NCBI GenBank assembly: GCA_963717125.1
Contig: CAVQVG010000003.1
Location: 62,001 to 126,000, forward strand
DNA from: RYN-230 sp963717125
Lineage (GTDB): Bacteria; Actinomycetota; Actinomycetes; Streptosporangiales; Streptosporangiaceae
Direction: 5' to 3'
DNA: 64,000 nt
Positions within the stretch are counted from its first letter, which is position 1; each line of letters opens with the position of its first letter. Of the stretch, positions 26,308 through 35,607 are shown in pieces. The notes beneath the pieces are model-generated. The model saw only the letters and a program-made list of their open reading frames with translations, was not told the DNA's origin and ran no database searches. A program made the position numbers and the translations under genes.

Positions 26308-27851
26308 CCGGACCACTCCTCGTGCTGCCCGCCCCGGGGGAGGAGCGGGATGATCGCTGCGGTGCCGATCATCGCGGCGAGGGCGTACAGGGATGCGACC
26401 TGGGCGCCGTGGGTGAACTCTTGGGCTACCCGCGCGCGGGTAGCGGCGTGGGCCGCCCCGAGGCTGCCGAACAGGGCGACCCCGACGATAGTGACGCCGA
26501 GCCCCTGGCCGAGCCGCTGGGCGGCGCTCAGCACGCCGCTTGCCGATCCGGCGTCCTGCCATGGGACGGCGGACAAGACGATCGTGGTGAGCGGGGCGAT
26601 CATCAGCCCGTTGCCGATCCCGGCGGCTAGCAGTGCGGGCAGCAGATGGACCGCGGAGACCCGGGCTCCTTCGGTGTGGATGAGGAGGATCGTGGCCAGC
26701 GTGCCGAGGGCGACGATGACGGATCCTAGCTGCAGCGCGCCCCGGCCGATTCGCTGCGCCACCTGATCGGAGGCAGCCGCGCCGGCGAAGGTCCCGGCGG
26801 CGAACGGCAGGATCGCCAGCCCGGCGTGCAGGGCCGACCACCCGAGGCCGGCCTGCAGGTACACCGACAGCACGAACACGAGGCCGACGAAGCCGGCGAA
26901 GTAGGCCAGGCTGACCGCGGTCCCTGAGGAGAACGCCCGGCTGCTGAACAGTTCCAGGTTCACCAGCGGCGTCTTGCCGCGGCGCGCGGTGAGCCTCTCC
27001 CAACCGATGAACAAGCCCAGGGCGGGCAGCGCCGCCGCGAGGCAGGCGAAGGTCCACGGCGGCCACCCCCGGTCCTGCCCCTCGGTCAGCGGGTAGGCGA
27101 TCAGCACGAACACGGCGCTGACCAGGGCGACGCCGACAAGGTCGAGCGAGGCGCGCTGCCCCCGCGATTCGGGCACCAGGCGCAGCGCCGCCGCAAGCCC
27201 GAGGATCCCGATGGGGAGGTTGACGAGGAACACTGGCCGCCAGTCCCAGCCGTGCAGGTTCCAGGCGATGAGCAGGCCGCCCGCGAGCGGCCCCAGCGCG
27301 GTCGCCAGGCCGGCCACCGCGCCGTACATGCCGAACGCCTTGCCGCGCTCCTTCGTCGGGAAGATCTCCTGGATGATCGCCATGATCGGCGGGTTCAAGA
27401 TGCCGGCCATCGCCCCCTGGACGATGCGCCAGGCGACGAGCTCAGCGGCGCTGGCCGATGTGCCGCACAGCACGGACGCGGCCGTGAACCCGGCCAGCCC
27501 GGCCAGGTACGTCTTCTTGTGCCCGAACCGGTCGCCGAGGCGGCCCGCCGGGATGAGCAGCAGGCCGTAGGTGAGCGCGTAGCCGCTCACGATCCACTCG
27601 ATGGCGCCGTCGGACGCGTGCATGCCCCGCTGGATCGTGGGAACCGCCACGTTCACGATCGTGGCATCGAGCAGGACCACGAAGGCGCCCACCAGCAGTA
27701 CGCCGAGGATCGCCAGCCTGTTCGGCACGTCGGCGGCCGGTCTGCCCCAGGCACCCGCCTCACCCCACTCGCCTGCCTCCTGGCCCGGGCCCGGCCAGGA
27801 GGCGCTGGCCTGTTCCGCTGGCTGCCAGCTGCCGTCTGTCTTGTCCGCCAT
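26304..27851 (-). CDS. DHA2-family MFS multidrug efflux pump
   Basis: The 515-aa integral membrane antiporter has about 14 helices after a 40-residue Ala/Gly/Trp-rich cytoplasmic start. Motif A is AGRLGDRFGHKKTYLAG, the first helix is GVLLVGAFVVLLDATIVNVA, and motif C lies around AVAGLATALGPLAGGLL. A GGAGGAG ribosome site precedes the ATG at 27851. It is the first gene of a two-gene unit with the cupredoxin (4-bp overlap). Its promoter shares a divergent region, and a 26-bp dyad, with the oxidoreductase pair on the plus strand. It is probably induced through the PadR regulator at 24.9 kb. Confidence 0.85.
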   Translation of the reverse strand: MADKTDGSWQPAEQASASWPGPGQEAGEWGEAGAWGRPAADVPNRLAILGVLLVGAFVVLLDATIVNVAVPTIQRGMHASDGAIEWIVSGYALTYGLLLIPAGRLGDRFGHKKTYLAGLAGFTAASVLCGTSASAAELVAWRIVQGAMAGILNPPIMAIIQEIFPTKERGKAFGMYGAVAGLATALGPLAGGLLIAWNLHGWDWRPVFLVNLPIGILGLAAALRLVPESRGQRASLDLVGVALVSAVFVLIAYPLTEGQDRGWPPWTFACLAAALPALGLFIGWERLTARRGKTPLVNLELFSSRAFSSGTAVSLAYFAGFVGLVFVLSVYLQAGLGWSALHAGLAILPFAAGTFAGAAASDQVAQRIGRGALQLGSVIVALGTLATILLIHTEGARVSAVHLLPALLAAGIGNGLMIAPLTTIVLSAVPWQDAGSASGVLSAAQRLGQGLGVTIVGVALFGSLGAAHAATRARVAQEFTHGAQVASLYALAAMIGTAAIIPLLPRGGQHEEWSG

Positions 27852-27940
27852 CGCGGGCTCCTCCGGCGACCTCGGTCACACGGCGACGGTCGCCGCTAAC
27901 TGGTCGCACGCGAGCAGTCAAACATCACCCCATTTCGAAA

Positions 27941-27966
27941 GTCAAACCAGACTAGTCGTATTTGAC
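27941..27966. promoter_or_regulatory. 26-bp imperfect palindrome, candidate PadR operator
   Basis: Left arm GTCAAACCAGACT and the complement of right arm AGTCGTATTTGAC agree at 10 of 13 positions, centred on ACTAGT. It lies between the divergent efflux pump and oxidoreductase genes. An extra GTCAAAC half-site occurs 24 bp to the left (27917). The right arm matches the sequence in front of padR at 25461. Confidence 0.6.
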
Positions 27967-27984
27967 CTTTGACAGGAGTTGTGT

Positions 27985-28872
27985 TTGAGTAGTCGCATGC
28001 GATACGAGCCAGCGAGGTCGGCCGGACCCGGACCGGGGACGATGGGACACGCCAATCGCGCCGTCACCGTCCTGGGCACGCGGTCCCCGCTGGAGGCGGC
28101 GGTATGCCAGGCGCTGTCCGCGAGCGGTTACCGGCCAGCCACCCCGGGGAGTGACGCACCTGTGCTCGTCATCGCCAGCGAGCTGGCGCTGCCGGCCGGG
28201 TGGCTCGTCTCGCGCCACCGGCGATGGCGGGCTGCCCGCCGGCGCGACCAGCTCATCGCCGTGGCCCGCCTGGCCCGGGAGCGCGGCGCGACCAGGCTGG
28301 TGGCGCTGTCGTCGGCGTTGCTCTGCGGCCGGCCCCCGGGTCCGGGACCCGGCCGGTCATGGCTGGGGGGCGCGCGGCCGGAGGCCGCGCGGGCGCTGGC
28401 CGCCGAGGCCGCCGCGCAGGCCTTCGCGGGGTTCGGCGGCACCGCTGTCGTCCTGCGCCTGGGCTGGACGTACGGGGACACCGACCGTCTCACCCGGCAG
28501 ATCCTGGCGGCGGCCGCGCGAGGCTGGCTGCTGCTGGACGGCCCGCCCGGGGCCAGCATTCCCGCGATCGAGATCACTGACGCGGCCAGTGCCGGGGTGG
28601 CCGCCCTGACAGCGCCGGCAGGCCTGTACTACGTGACCGACGGCAGTCCCCGGACGCAGCGTGAGCTGGCCAACGCGATTTCGGCGGCCGTCGGGCTGGA
28701 GCTGCACCCGCTGGACGACGAGTCCTGGGGGCTGTTCAGCTGTTCCGCGCCAGTGGAGGGCGCGGAATTCCGTGCCGTCACCGGCTGGCGGCCCCGCTTC
28801 CCGGACTCGGCTGAGCGGCTCAGCCAGCTCTGCCAGGCCCGGCCGGAACCATTCAGCAGCTCACGGAGGTAG
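27985..28872 (+). CDS. Atypical extended SDR / NAD(P)-binding protein
   Basis: About 295 aa with a Rossmann-like start (AVTVLGTRSPLEAAVCQAL) in which the usual GxxGxxG loop is degenerate. An ATRLVALSSALLCG strand (Ser of the active region) and VVLRLGWTYGDTDRLTRQIL resemble NAD-dependent epimerases; a clear YxxxK is not seen. The C-terminal part (GLYYVTDGSPRTQRELANAI) matches substrate-domain sequences of the same superfamily. TTG 27985 is chosen because AGGAG lies 6 bp upstream; ATG 27997 is the alternative. A monooxygenase follows 6 bp later, so the pair is likely one pathway. Confidence 0.65.
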   Translation: MSSRMRYEPARSAGPGPGTMGHANRAVTVLGTRSPLEAAVCQALSASGYRPATPGSDAPVLVIASELALPAGWLVSRHRRWRAARRRDQLIAVARLARERGATRLVALSSALLCGRPPGPGPGRSWLGGARPEAARALAAEAAAQAFAGFGGTAVVLRLGWTYGDTDRLTRQILAAAARGWLLLDGPPGASIPAIEITDAASAGVAALTAPAGLYYVTDGSPRTQRELANAISAAVGLELHPLDDESWGLFSCSAPVEGAEFRAVTGWRPRFPDSAERLSQLCQARPEPFSSSRR

Positions 28873-28878
28873 GAGAAA

Positions 28879-30166
28879 ATGCGGGTACTCATCATGGGCG
28901 GCGGCCTCGGCGGGCTGTGCCTGGCCCAGGGCCTGGTCAAGGCCGGCGTCGAGGTGGCCGTCTTCGAGCGCGACCGGACCAGGTCGGACCGGCTGGACCG
29001 GTACCGGCTCCACGTGAGCCCGGCGGGAAGCCGGGCACTGCGGGCCTGCCTTCCCGACAGCGCCTGGGAGGCATTCCTGCTCGGTGTCGGGGATGCGGAA
29101 GGCGGATTCGGCTTCCTGACCGAACAGCTGCGGACCCTGGTGGTCGTCGATGACGACGTGATGTACCCGCCGTCGGCGGACGCCGCGGAGCGTGCGTACC
29201 CGGTTGACCGGCTGTTCCTGCGGGAGACCCTGCTCCGCGGCCTTGACGGGATAGTGCAGTTCGGCCGTCAGCTTGAACGCTACGCCCAGCTCCCGGACGG
29301 GTCCGTGACGGCGCACTTCGCCGACGGCAGCAGCACGACCGGTGACGTCCTGGTCGGCGCCGATGGGCCGGCTGGCCGTGCGCCGCCAGTACCGGCCAGG
29401 GACCGATCCCGTGCCCACCGGCGCATTCGGCATCGGGTGGACAGTGCCCCTGCACGGTTCCGCCGGGCCCACGGTTCCAGGACGGCTGCGCACCGGCCTG
29501 AACATGATCATGGCGCCTGTCCCGTTCTTCCTCTTCACCTCGGTCTTCCGCCGGCCCGAACATGACGGACAGGCCGACGGCACGGCCTTTGCCCAGCAAG
29601 GCGATTACCTGCTGTGCGCGCTCGTCGCCCGCCAGGAAGCCTGCCCGCCCGGAATCGAGGCCCTCTCCGGGCAGGGACTGCGGGAAGCAGCGGCGAAGAT
29701 GATGAGGGGCTGGCACCCCGACCTTGTCAGGCTCGCCTCCCAGGCAGCCCCCGCCGCCTTCGGCGCCTACTCCTTCACCGTCGCCCCGCCTGTCAGCGAC
29801 TGGGCCCCCAGCACCGTGACCCTGCTCGGCGATGCCGTCCACGCCATGCCCCCGGCGAGCGGCAACGGCGCGAACATGGCCTTCCGCGACGCGAGCCTAC
29901 TCCACCGCAACCTGGCAGACGCCGCGCGCGGCAGCACCCCCCTCCTTCAGGCGATCGGCGATTACGAGAGGGAGATGCGCGACTATGCCTTCAGCACCAT
30001 CCGCTCCGCGATGACCAACGAGCGCCTCGGACTCAACGCCAACCCCATGGCGCAGTGCGGAATGCGGGCATGGTTCCGGATCTGCGACGCCTTCCCGGCC
30101 GCCAAGCGCGCCGGCTTCGGCGAAAGCTGGGCCAAGGACGCCCGCCCGCGCCCGTGGGAACTCTAG
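28879..30166 (+). pseudogene. FAD-dependent monooxygenase, one frameshift
   Basis: An aromatic-hydroxylase-like flavoprotein with the dinucleotide motif VLIMGGGLGGLCLAQGLVKA and FERDRT. It reads GDVLVGADG and, after a frame slip near 29.37 kb, continues RLAVRRQYRPG, VPTGAFGIGW, and the FAD motif VTLLGDAVHAMPPASGNGAN. Total about 425 codons, normal for the family, so only one or two bases seem lost at the GADG site. It has a strong GGAGGTAGGAG ribosome site. Together with the SDR and a PadR-controlled pump it suggests detoxification or modification of an aromatic compound. Confidence 0.8.
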
Positions 30167-30249
30167 CCAGCGAACGCCTAGGCCACCGCGCCTGAGCTGA
30201 GCGCATCCCGTCAGGCCGCCGGGGCAGGAATGCCGAGAGCGGTCATGCA

Positions 30250-30440
30250 TCTCGAACATACGATGCGGCGAACCAGGTCGCGGTCCCGTCCGCGCTGATG
30301 GCAGGTCTGCTGCTCGCTCCGCAGGGCGTCGGCAGCCTGGCCTCCCGCAGTTCGGTCGGCAAGCTTGCCGACCGGCTCGGGGCCCAGCCGGTGGTGATGG
30401 CCGGGGTGCTGCTCACCTTCGTCGGAAACCTGCCCTTCGG
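30250..30440 (+). pseudogene. MFS transporter scrap
   Basis: About 55 codons, MAGLLLAPQGVGSLASRSSV, GKLADRLGAQPVVMAGVLL and TFVGNLPFGG, match one central helix pair of DHA2 efflux pumps (usually LLLAPQGLG ... GRLADRIGAR). No start or flanking helices exist. It lies just outside the tRNA-Tyr scar. Confidence 0.6.
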
Positions 30441-30587
30441 GGGCCGTCGAACCCCGTACCGCCGGGCGGGAGCGAGCGGTTCGGTGAACCGCTCCTTCTG
30501 CCCGGATTCCGTCCGCCATCTGTCCGTAACCACTGCCGCGCAGCGACGTCTCCTGACCGCAGATGACACAAGGTGACACAACACACG

Positions 30588-30630
30588 ACGGCCCGCAAAG
30601 CCAGGAAGACCCCAGCTCACGGGCCGTTTT
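30588..30630. terminator. Hairpin terminator beside tRNA-Tyr scar
   Basis: Perfect 8-bp stem ACGGCCCG/CGGGCCGT, 24-nt loop, followed by TTTT on the plus strand. It lies 7 bp from the CCA end of the tRNA fragment, so it is probably the original tRNA terminator read in the other direction. Confidence 0.6.
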
Positions 30631-30636
30631 CGCAGG

Positions 30637-30694
30637 TGGTGGCAGGTGTTGGGTTCGAACCAACGTAGGCTAAGCCGACGGTTTTACAGACCGC
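30637..30694 (-). other. 3' part of tRNA-Tyr(GUA): integration (att) scar
   Basis: Read on the minus strand, the segment contains the anticodon arm GCGGTCTGTAAAACCGT (anticodon GTA at 30685-30687). It continues with a long type II variable arm, a perfect T arm GTTGGTTCGAACCCAAC and the acceptor end ACCTGCCACCA. No canonical D arm or 5' acceptor strand can be made from the DNA to the right, so only the 3' portion is present. tRNA-Tyr is the attachment site of SLP1-type actinomycete elements. The scar marks the left edge of the defence island. Confidence 0.75.
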
Positions 30695-30838
30695 TCGCTT
30701 CGACAACCTCACGGAGCCTTCTGCCGCCGACAGCGAGCCGCACCCCCGTGACATCTTCGCAGCATCGCCCGCGAAATCGTCACGGTATGAGATTCGCGCG
30801 TAGCACGTCCACTACGTGCCGGTCACGCGCCACGCTGG

Positions 30839-32773
30839 TCAGGGCGAGCGTGTCCCAGGAGGGGACGGGCGGTGCCGGGTCCCGGAAGTGCCTGGCTGCG
30901 CATCCGTTTGGCGGGAGGGGGCTCGGCGTAGATGATGCGCGGGGGCGAGCGTCACGCCCGTTCCATGGGGGCGCCATTGCGCGCGGCCCTCATCGGCCTG
31001 CAACAGCTGAGGGTCGGCGTCAACGGCCAGGAACTCGTTCACGAGGTCCATATATAGGTCGCCGGAGTGCGGGGTGATCGCCGCGAGGTCGGTCAGTACC
31101 GTCGCGACGTAGCTCAGGGGCCGTCGGTCGGGCCCGTTCTCGAACGGCGCGCCTAGCAGGTAGGCCACCTCGGTGACGGGGTCCGCGAGAGGCCCAGCCA
31201 GCCCGATTCCGCCGCGATCCATGTCGTAGCGGTCGGCCACCCAGACGGCGGCGCGGCGGAGGTACCGGTGTGCGGCCGCCAGGTCACGGCGGGCGGTGAG
31301 GATCACCGGGGCGATGACCGACACGGCGAAACCGTCGCTAATCGGATGCGCGCAGCCTGGCTGGTGTTCCAGCAGGTCCTGGACAATGCCCGAAATCCGG
31401 TCGGCCAGCGGCGCCGCCTCGATTGCGGCATCTGCGGCCACGATTCCGCAAGACAGCAGGCCGAACAGTCCGAGGATCTCGATGATCCGCGCGCACGCGA
31501 CCGGATACGCCGCCGCTCTGACAGCGGGCCCTCGCCTGGCCCTGGGCGAGCCTCGGTCATGATAGTTCGCCGGATCCGGGCGGCAGGCATGCCGGGCAGT
31601 GTCAGGCGGCTTCCGCCTCGGCGGCTGCATGTCGAGGTAGCGCAGCAGCGCCGGGGCCGCGTGCCCGGCCTGCCACCTGCCGCGCCAGACCTCGGTGAAA
31701 GGGTCGGCGTCGCGAAGGATCTGGCGGACTTTGGCCTCGCCCTGCGCGACGCCCAGATAGGGCAATTCCGCAGTCAGCTCGGCGGCGGAGCGGTCGCAAC
31801 GCAGGCTGCGGGCGAGCGTGTGCAGGCAAGCGCGCCCAAGGACCGCAGCGGGCGGGAGGTCGGCGGCCAGGGACGCCCAGCCTGGGGTCTTCGGCGCAGC
31901 GCTGGTGAACTGGTCCTGGACTTCCTGATAGGCGATCGCCGCGCCGAGCGCGCAGGCCAGGATCGACTTGGCGATGGAAGCGACTCGCTGCCTGGTGCTG
32001 GCGCGGCGGTCCAGGTACCACCACGCCGCGCCTAGGCCAGCCGCGACGAGAAACCACGGGCTGGTGGCAGCGGCGATCCGGCGGGCACCGGTGGCCACCC
32101 CATGACCGGCGAGGGCCGTCAGGTTCACGGCCAGCGTGAAGGTCTTGCCGAGCTGGCCGGCATCGCCGCCGGCCTTCAGGATGCCCACCCATTCCCGGTG
32201 GCCGGACAGGTCCACGTCGCCATAGACCGCGTGCAGGGCCTTGCCGTCCTCGGACAGGAAGAACGCCTCCAGCAGCAGGGCCAGTACGGCCGAGGGCACG
32301 TCGTCGGGGTCCTGGCCGGGCTGGGCGAGATGGCGGACGCGCGCCAGCTCGGCCGGGCCGAGCCAGGCCAGGTGCCCTTCCTCGATGGGGACGACCCGGA
32401 TCAGCGGCAGGTACTCCAGCAGCCACCTGCGGAGGAAGTCGTCGCGGGTGACCGGCCCGGTGGCAGTCCATTCGCCGCTGTGCTCGATCACCTCGCGGTA
32501 GACGTGCTCGGCGCAGAACAGGCGGAGCAGGCCGGCGTTCGCGGCCGTGACTAGGACGGTTCGCTGCCCGGTGCGGCAAGCGCGCCGGATGTCGTTCCTG
32601 AGCACGTTCGCATCGACCACGACCGGCGGCGGGCGCAGCAGGATGTCGCCCGGAAACGCGCCACCTGGATCGGGGAACCGGATGGGCGCGACCGCACTGT
32701 GCTTGTGCATGTCAGCGACCATGCCGCGGACAAGGCGCGCGATATCCTCCGGCGAGTCGAATCCGTTCTCCAC
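30839..32773 (-). CDS. PIN-domain membrane protein, possibly rearranged
   Basis: The N-terminal PIN nuclease-like domain (about 45-215) has PVVVDANVLRND (first Asp), EHVYREVIEHS (Glu) and DPDDVPSAVLALLLEAFF with DGKALHA. A membrane segment follows (SPWFLVAAGLGAAWWYL then IAKSILACALGAAIAYQEV), then a helical DNA- or protein-binding-like segment (RSAAELTAELPYLGVAQG). The C-terminal 250 residues are helical; a Pro/Arg-rich join near 31.6 kb and the last 40 residues look out of frame. The GTG start lies about 13 bp after a TATAAG -10 box. PIN nucleases in such settings are RNase toxins. Confidence 0.6.
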   Translation of the reverse strand: MENGFDSPEDIARLVRGMVADMHKHSAVAPIRFPDPGGAFPGDILLRPPPVVVDANVLRNDIRRACRTGQRTVLVTAANAGLLRLFCAEHVYREVIEHSGEWTATGPVTRDDFLRRWLLEYLPLIRVVPIEEGHLAWLGPAELARVRHLAQPGQDPDDVPSAVLALLLEAFFLSEDGKALHAVYGDVDLSGHREWVGILKAGGDAGQLGKTFTLAVNLTALAGHGVATGARRIAAATSPWFLVAAGLGAAWWYLDRRASTRQRVASIAKSILACALGAAIAYQEVQDQFTSAAPKTPGWASLAADLPPAAVLGRACLHTLARSLRCDRSAAELTAELPYLGVAQGEAKVRQILRDADPFTEVWRGRWQAGHAAPALLRYLDMQPPRRKPPDTARHACRPDPANYHDRGSPRARRGPAVRAAAYPVACARIIEILGLFGLLSCGIVAADAAIEAAPLADRISGIVQDLLEHQPGCAHPISDGFAVSVIAPVILTARRDLAAAHRYLRRAAVWVADRYDMDRGGIGLAGPLADPVTEVAYLLGAPFENGPDRRPLSYVATVLTDLAAITPHSGDLYMDLVNEFLAVDADPQLLQADEGRAQWRPHGTGVTLAPAHHLRRAPSRQTDAQPGTSGTRHRPSPPGTRSP

Positions 32774-33013
32774 GCACCTCAGGCTACTTATAGCAAGGGC
32801 CCTGTCAGCTGATTAACATGCAGGCGGCCGGTCCTCCGCGACGCCCAGGCGGGCTTCTGTGGCCACACCGACCAGCACATCCGCCGCGTCGTCCGCCCCG
32901 CCTGAACGTAACGACGTTGCCAACATTGTGCCGGTAGACGACCGGAATCGTGTACACGGCAACCAGATGAGCTGCGCTGCGGGCTGGCCTCCGGTACTCC
33001 TAACGCCCTGTCG

Positions 33014-34240
33014 CTAGCACGGCGTTCCTTCCATCTTGTCGAGGTAGCCAGTCCAGTCAGGGCCGCCGTACTGCTTGACCCACGCGATAAGGCTCGGCTT
33101 GTCAGGATGGTTGTCCAGGACCTGAAGCAGCTTTCCCCGGCGCGAGATTCCCTGGCTGGCCGCCAGCGCTAGGTAGTTACTCAGCGCATCCCGGACCGCC
33201 CACTCAAAACCCCTGGCGTCGCGCCAGGAAATGGCTGGGGCCTCGTCGCCGTGTACGGCAGCGGACCGGATCTGGTCGTAGAAGAAGAACGTCCTGTTGG
33301 GGTGGCGGAATCCGCCGCTGATGATGTGGCTGAGCATCATCTCCCGGAACGCCAGGCCATGCGCCTTGAGCCCTTCGGACTTGTCGCCGAGCAGCGCTTC
33401 CAGCGCGAAGAACCGGTACAGCAGTGCGATCAGCCCCTCGCCGGTTAGGCAGGCACGTTCCATCCAGCTCATCGCCAGCGCTGCCTTCCGCTCCACATCG
33501 CTGCGCGGCGGATCCGGAACGGCCATGACGGGCTGGCTCAGCAGATCACTGACGTCATCGGTCAGGGTCACGTCGTAAGCCTCGTCGTCGCGACGGTTCC
33601 AGCCGGTGAGCCGCTCGTCGAAGGAGTACCCGATGCCGAGACGGAACCGCAGCTGCCGGTCGTGCAAACGGCCCCCCAGCGCGATGCGAAGACCCCGCAG
33701 TATGTGACTGGCGTGATCCCTGGCCCGCCAGGCCATACGGCCGTAGCTGCTGCCCTCCACCTCCACGGCCGCGACGCAGCCAATCGGCTTCTCCATGACG
33801 AACCACGGCGTCGCCGGCGGCACCCGCGGATCGCCGACCGGGAGCAGGACCAGGCCGGGGAACTGCGTCCCGGAGTTGACGGTCAGGAACTCGACCGGGA
33901 GATAGCAGGTAACGTGCATGACCTCGGCCGCGTGCCGTGCCACGAACGCCGGAACATGATCGGTCGAGCGGTCAGCCCAGCACTCGGCCACGAACCGCCA
34001 TACCGCATCGTCGGCGTGCTCAAGATGCTCGAACCGCACGTCGCCGGTCACGGCTGCGGTCGCCTTCTCGGCTGCCGCGACCTCGTCGGCCAGCACCCCG
34101 ATGAACTGGTCCTCGGCGGTGGCCAGATCATCGGGCAGCCGCCTGGTCATCACCGCGCGCTCACGGCCATCCGGCGGTCGCCTGACGAGACGCTGCAGAT
34201 CCCGCAACGCCTTCTCCGCAGCGGGTACCTGTTTCGGCAT
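33014..34240 (-). CDS. HEPN/Apea-like protein (408 aa)
   Basis: The C-terminal 150 residues resemble an Apea-like HEPN domain: LIALLYRFFALEALLGDKSE, FREMMLSHIISGGFRHP and YDQIRSAAVHGDEAPAISW. The last contains the R-x4-H ribonuclease motif (RSAAVH). The N-terminal 250 residues are mixed alpha/beta with no family I know (FLTVNSGTQFPGLVLLPVGD, SSYGRMAWRARDHASHIL). I chose ATG 34240; the upstream frame is non-coding. HEPN RNases in defence islands act as abortive-infection effectors. Role here is inferred from the motif and the neighbours. Confidence 0.65.
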   Translation of the reverse strand: MPKQVPAAEKALRDLQRLVRRPPDGRERAVMTRRLPDDLATAEDQFIGVLADEVAAAEKATAAVTGDVRFEHLEHADDAVWRFVAECWADRSTDHVPAFVARHAAEVMHVTCYLPVEFLTVNSGTQFPGLVLLPVGDPRVPPATPWFVMEKPIGCVAAVEVEGSSYGRMAWRARDHASHILRGLRIALGGRLHDRQLRFRLGIGYSFDERLTGWNRRDDEAYDVTLTDDVSDLLSQPVMAVPDPPRSDVERKAALAMSWMERACLTGEGLIALLYRFFALEALLGDKSEGLKAHGLAFREMMLSHIISGGFRHPNRTFFFYDQIRSAAVHGDEAPAISWRDARGFEWAVRDALSNYLALAASQGISRRGKLLQVLDNHPDKPSLIAWVKQYGGPDWTGYLDKMEGTPC

Positions 34241-34447
34241 GTACCCAGCGTGGCACGAACTGGCCCTGCAGCGCGCCCGCGAAGCCCGCCACGGGCAGGG
34301 CAGGCTGCCATCGCGCAGCCGTGGATGAGCGTGCCCCGAGGCCCGCCGATCGGGCAGTGACCGGCGGTGAGTGACTGCTCCGGAACTCAGGCTTTCGGTC
34401 GGCGCGGCGGCGGGCGGCCAAGGGGTAGCCAACCTACGCTAACCCGC

Positions 34448-35464
34448 GTGAAAGAAGCCCGACGTGCTGTCGCCTCGTGTTTCGGGATCGTCGGTGCCGC
34501 CGCTACCGTGTTCATCGGCGTGATAGCAAACCGGACTTCGTCGCCGTGGAAGAACGGCTGGTTCCTCCTATGGGTGGTCATCCTCGGCGCTTGTATCGGC
34601 CTGGCCGTGGTCGCGACGCTTCCCGACATCAGCGAGTGGCTTGGCCATCCGGTGAAGCGGATGCGCGGGCCTGGCAGGCAGCCGAGACCGTACCTGGAGC
34701 GGTGGCTGCACACCTCTGAGGGCCTGAGGTCGCCTGCCCACATGTCGGCCCTGGAGACGACCCTGCCCGGGACTGGCTACCGCAAGATGCCAGGTGAGCG
34801 CCTGCCGTGGGTCAGGTTCGTGATCCTGATCGCCTGCAGCCGTGTGGGTCCGGACCTCGACAGCAGGCAGCTCTGGTCTCAGTTCGAGGCGTTCCTGCAG
34901 CAGCCAGCCGCTAGCAACGTGGCCAGCATGATGACCGGCACACGCGCCGATCTGCACTGGGCCCGGCGCGGGACCCGCCGGACCGGCCAGATCGATGCCG
35001 TGCTGACAGCGGGCGAGGATGACGATGCCGTGGCAGCGGTACGGCTTGATCTGCCAGACGACTCTTCCTCCTACGGCCGCGACAATCGCTGCGCGGCCCT
35101 CATCGTGCACTTCGAGCCGCCCGACAGGGAAGGCAGGCCCGCGCCGACGCAGATACCCGATAGGTGGGAGGGGATCTTCGTCCAGGTGCTGGAGCTGGCC
35201 AGGGAGTTCAGGCGGTTCCTGGAGCAGGAGCTTGGCCTGAGCGTCTCGGGTGAGCCTCCGGCGAACATCGCGTTCAAGCTTGCCCCTCAGCAGGACATCG
35301 CCGAGATGATCGACGCTACGGGTTATGAGGAGCTGCCAGGGCTTCAGCACCGGTCCGAGATCATCGGGTACTTCATCTCCGGCCGGGCGGGATCAGAGCC
35401 AGCAGCCGTGGTCGGGCAGATGATGACCGATGTCCTGCGGTACGGGCTCGCCATCGAGCGATAG
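34448..35464 (+). CDS. Two-helix membrane protein of unknown function (338 aa)
   Basis: The N-terminus has two membrane helices (AVASCFGIVGAAATVFIGVI and FLLWVVILGACIGLAVVATL), then about 260 cytoplasmic residues of alpha/beta character with no family I recognise (WVRFVILIACSRVGPDLDSR, RCAALIVHFEPPDREGRPAP, RFLEQELGLSVSGEPPAN). The layout, two helices plus a soluble domain, is common among membrane-acting effectors of nucleotide-signalling defence. The GTG start sits 7 bp after TACGCT, so the transcript is probably leaderless. Divergent from the HEPN gene. Confidence 0.6.
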   Translation: MKEARRAVASCFGIVGAAATVFIGVIANRTSSPWKNGWFLLWVVILGACIGLAVVATLPDISEWLGHPVKRMRGPGRQPRPYLERWLHTSEGLRSPAHMSALETTLPGTGYRKMPGERLPWVRFVILIACSRVGPDLDSRQLWSQFEAFLQQPAASNVASMMTGTRADLHWARRGTRRTGQIDAVLTAGEDDDAVAAVRLDLPDDSSSYGRDNRCAALIVHFEPPDREGRPAPTQIPDRWEGIFVQVLELAREFRRFLEQELGLSVSGEPPANIAFKLAPQQDIAEMIDATGYEELPGLQHRSEIIGYFISGRAGSEPAAVVGQMMTDVLRYGLAIER

Positions 35465-35607
35465 CCCAGTGCCCTGTACCAGCGGGGTTGCCAACCGGAT
35501 GCGGCTGGCCTGACCGCGTCAGCTGGCCAGAAACGGTGAGCCCGACGCTGGATTGTCAGTGGCATTCCTTATGCTCCAGCCACCGTTACTCGCAGGCGGA
35601 GGTGGCG

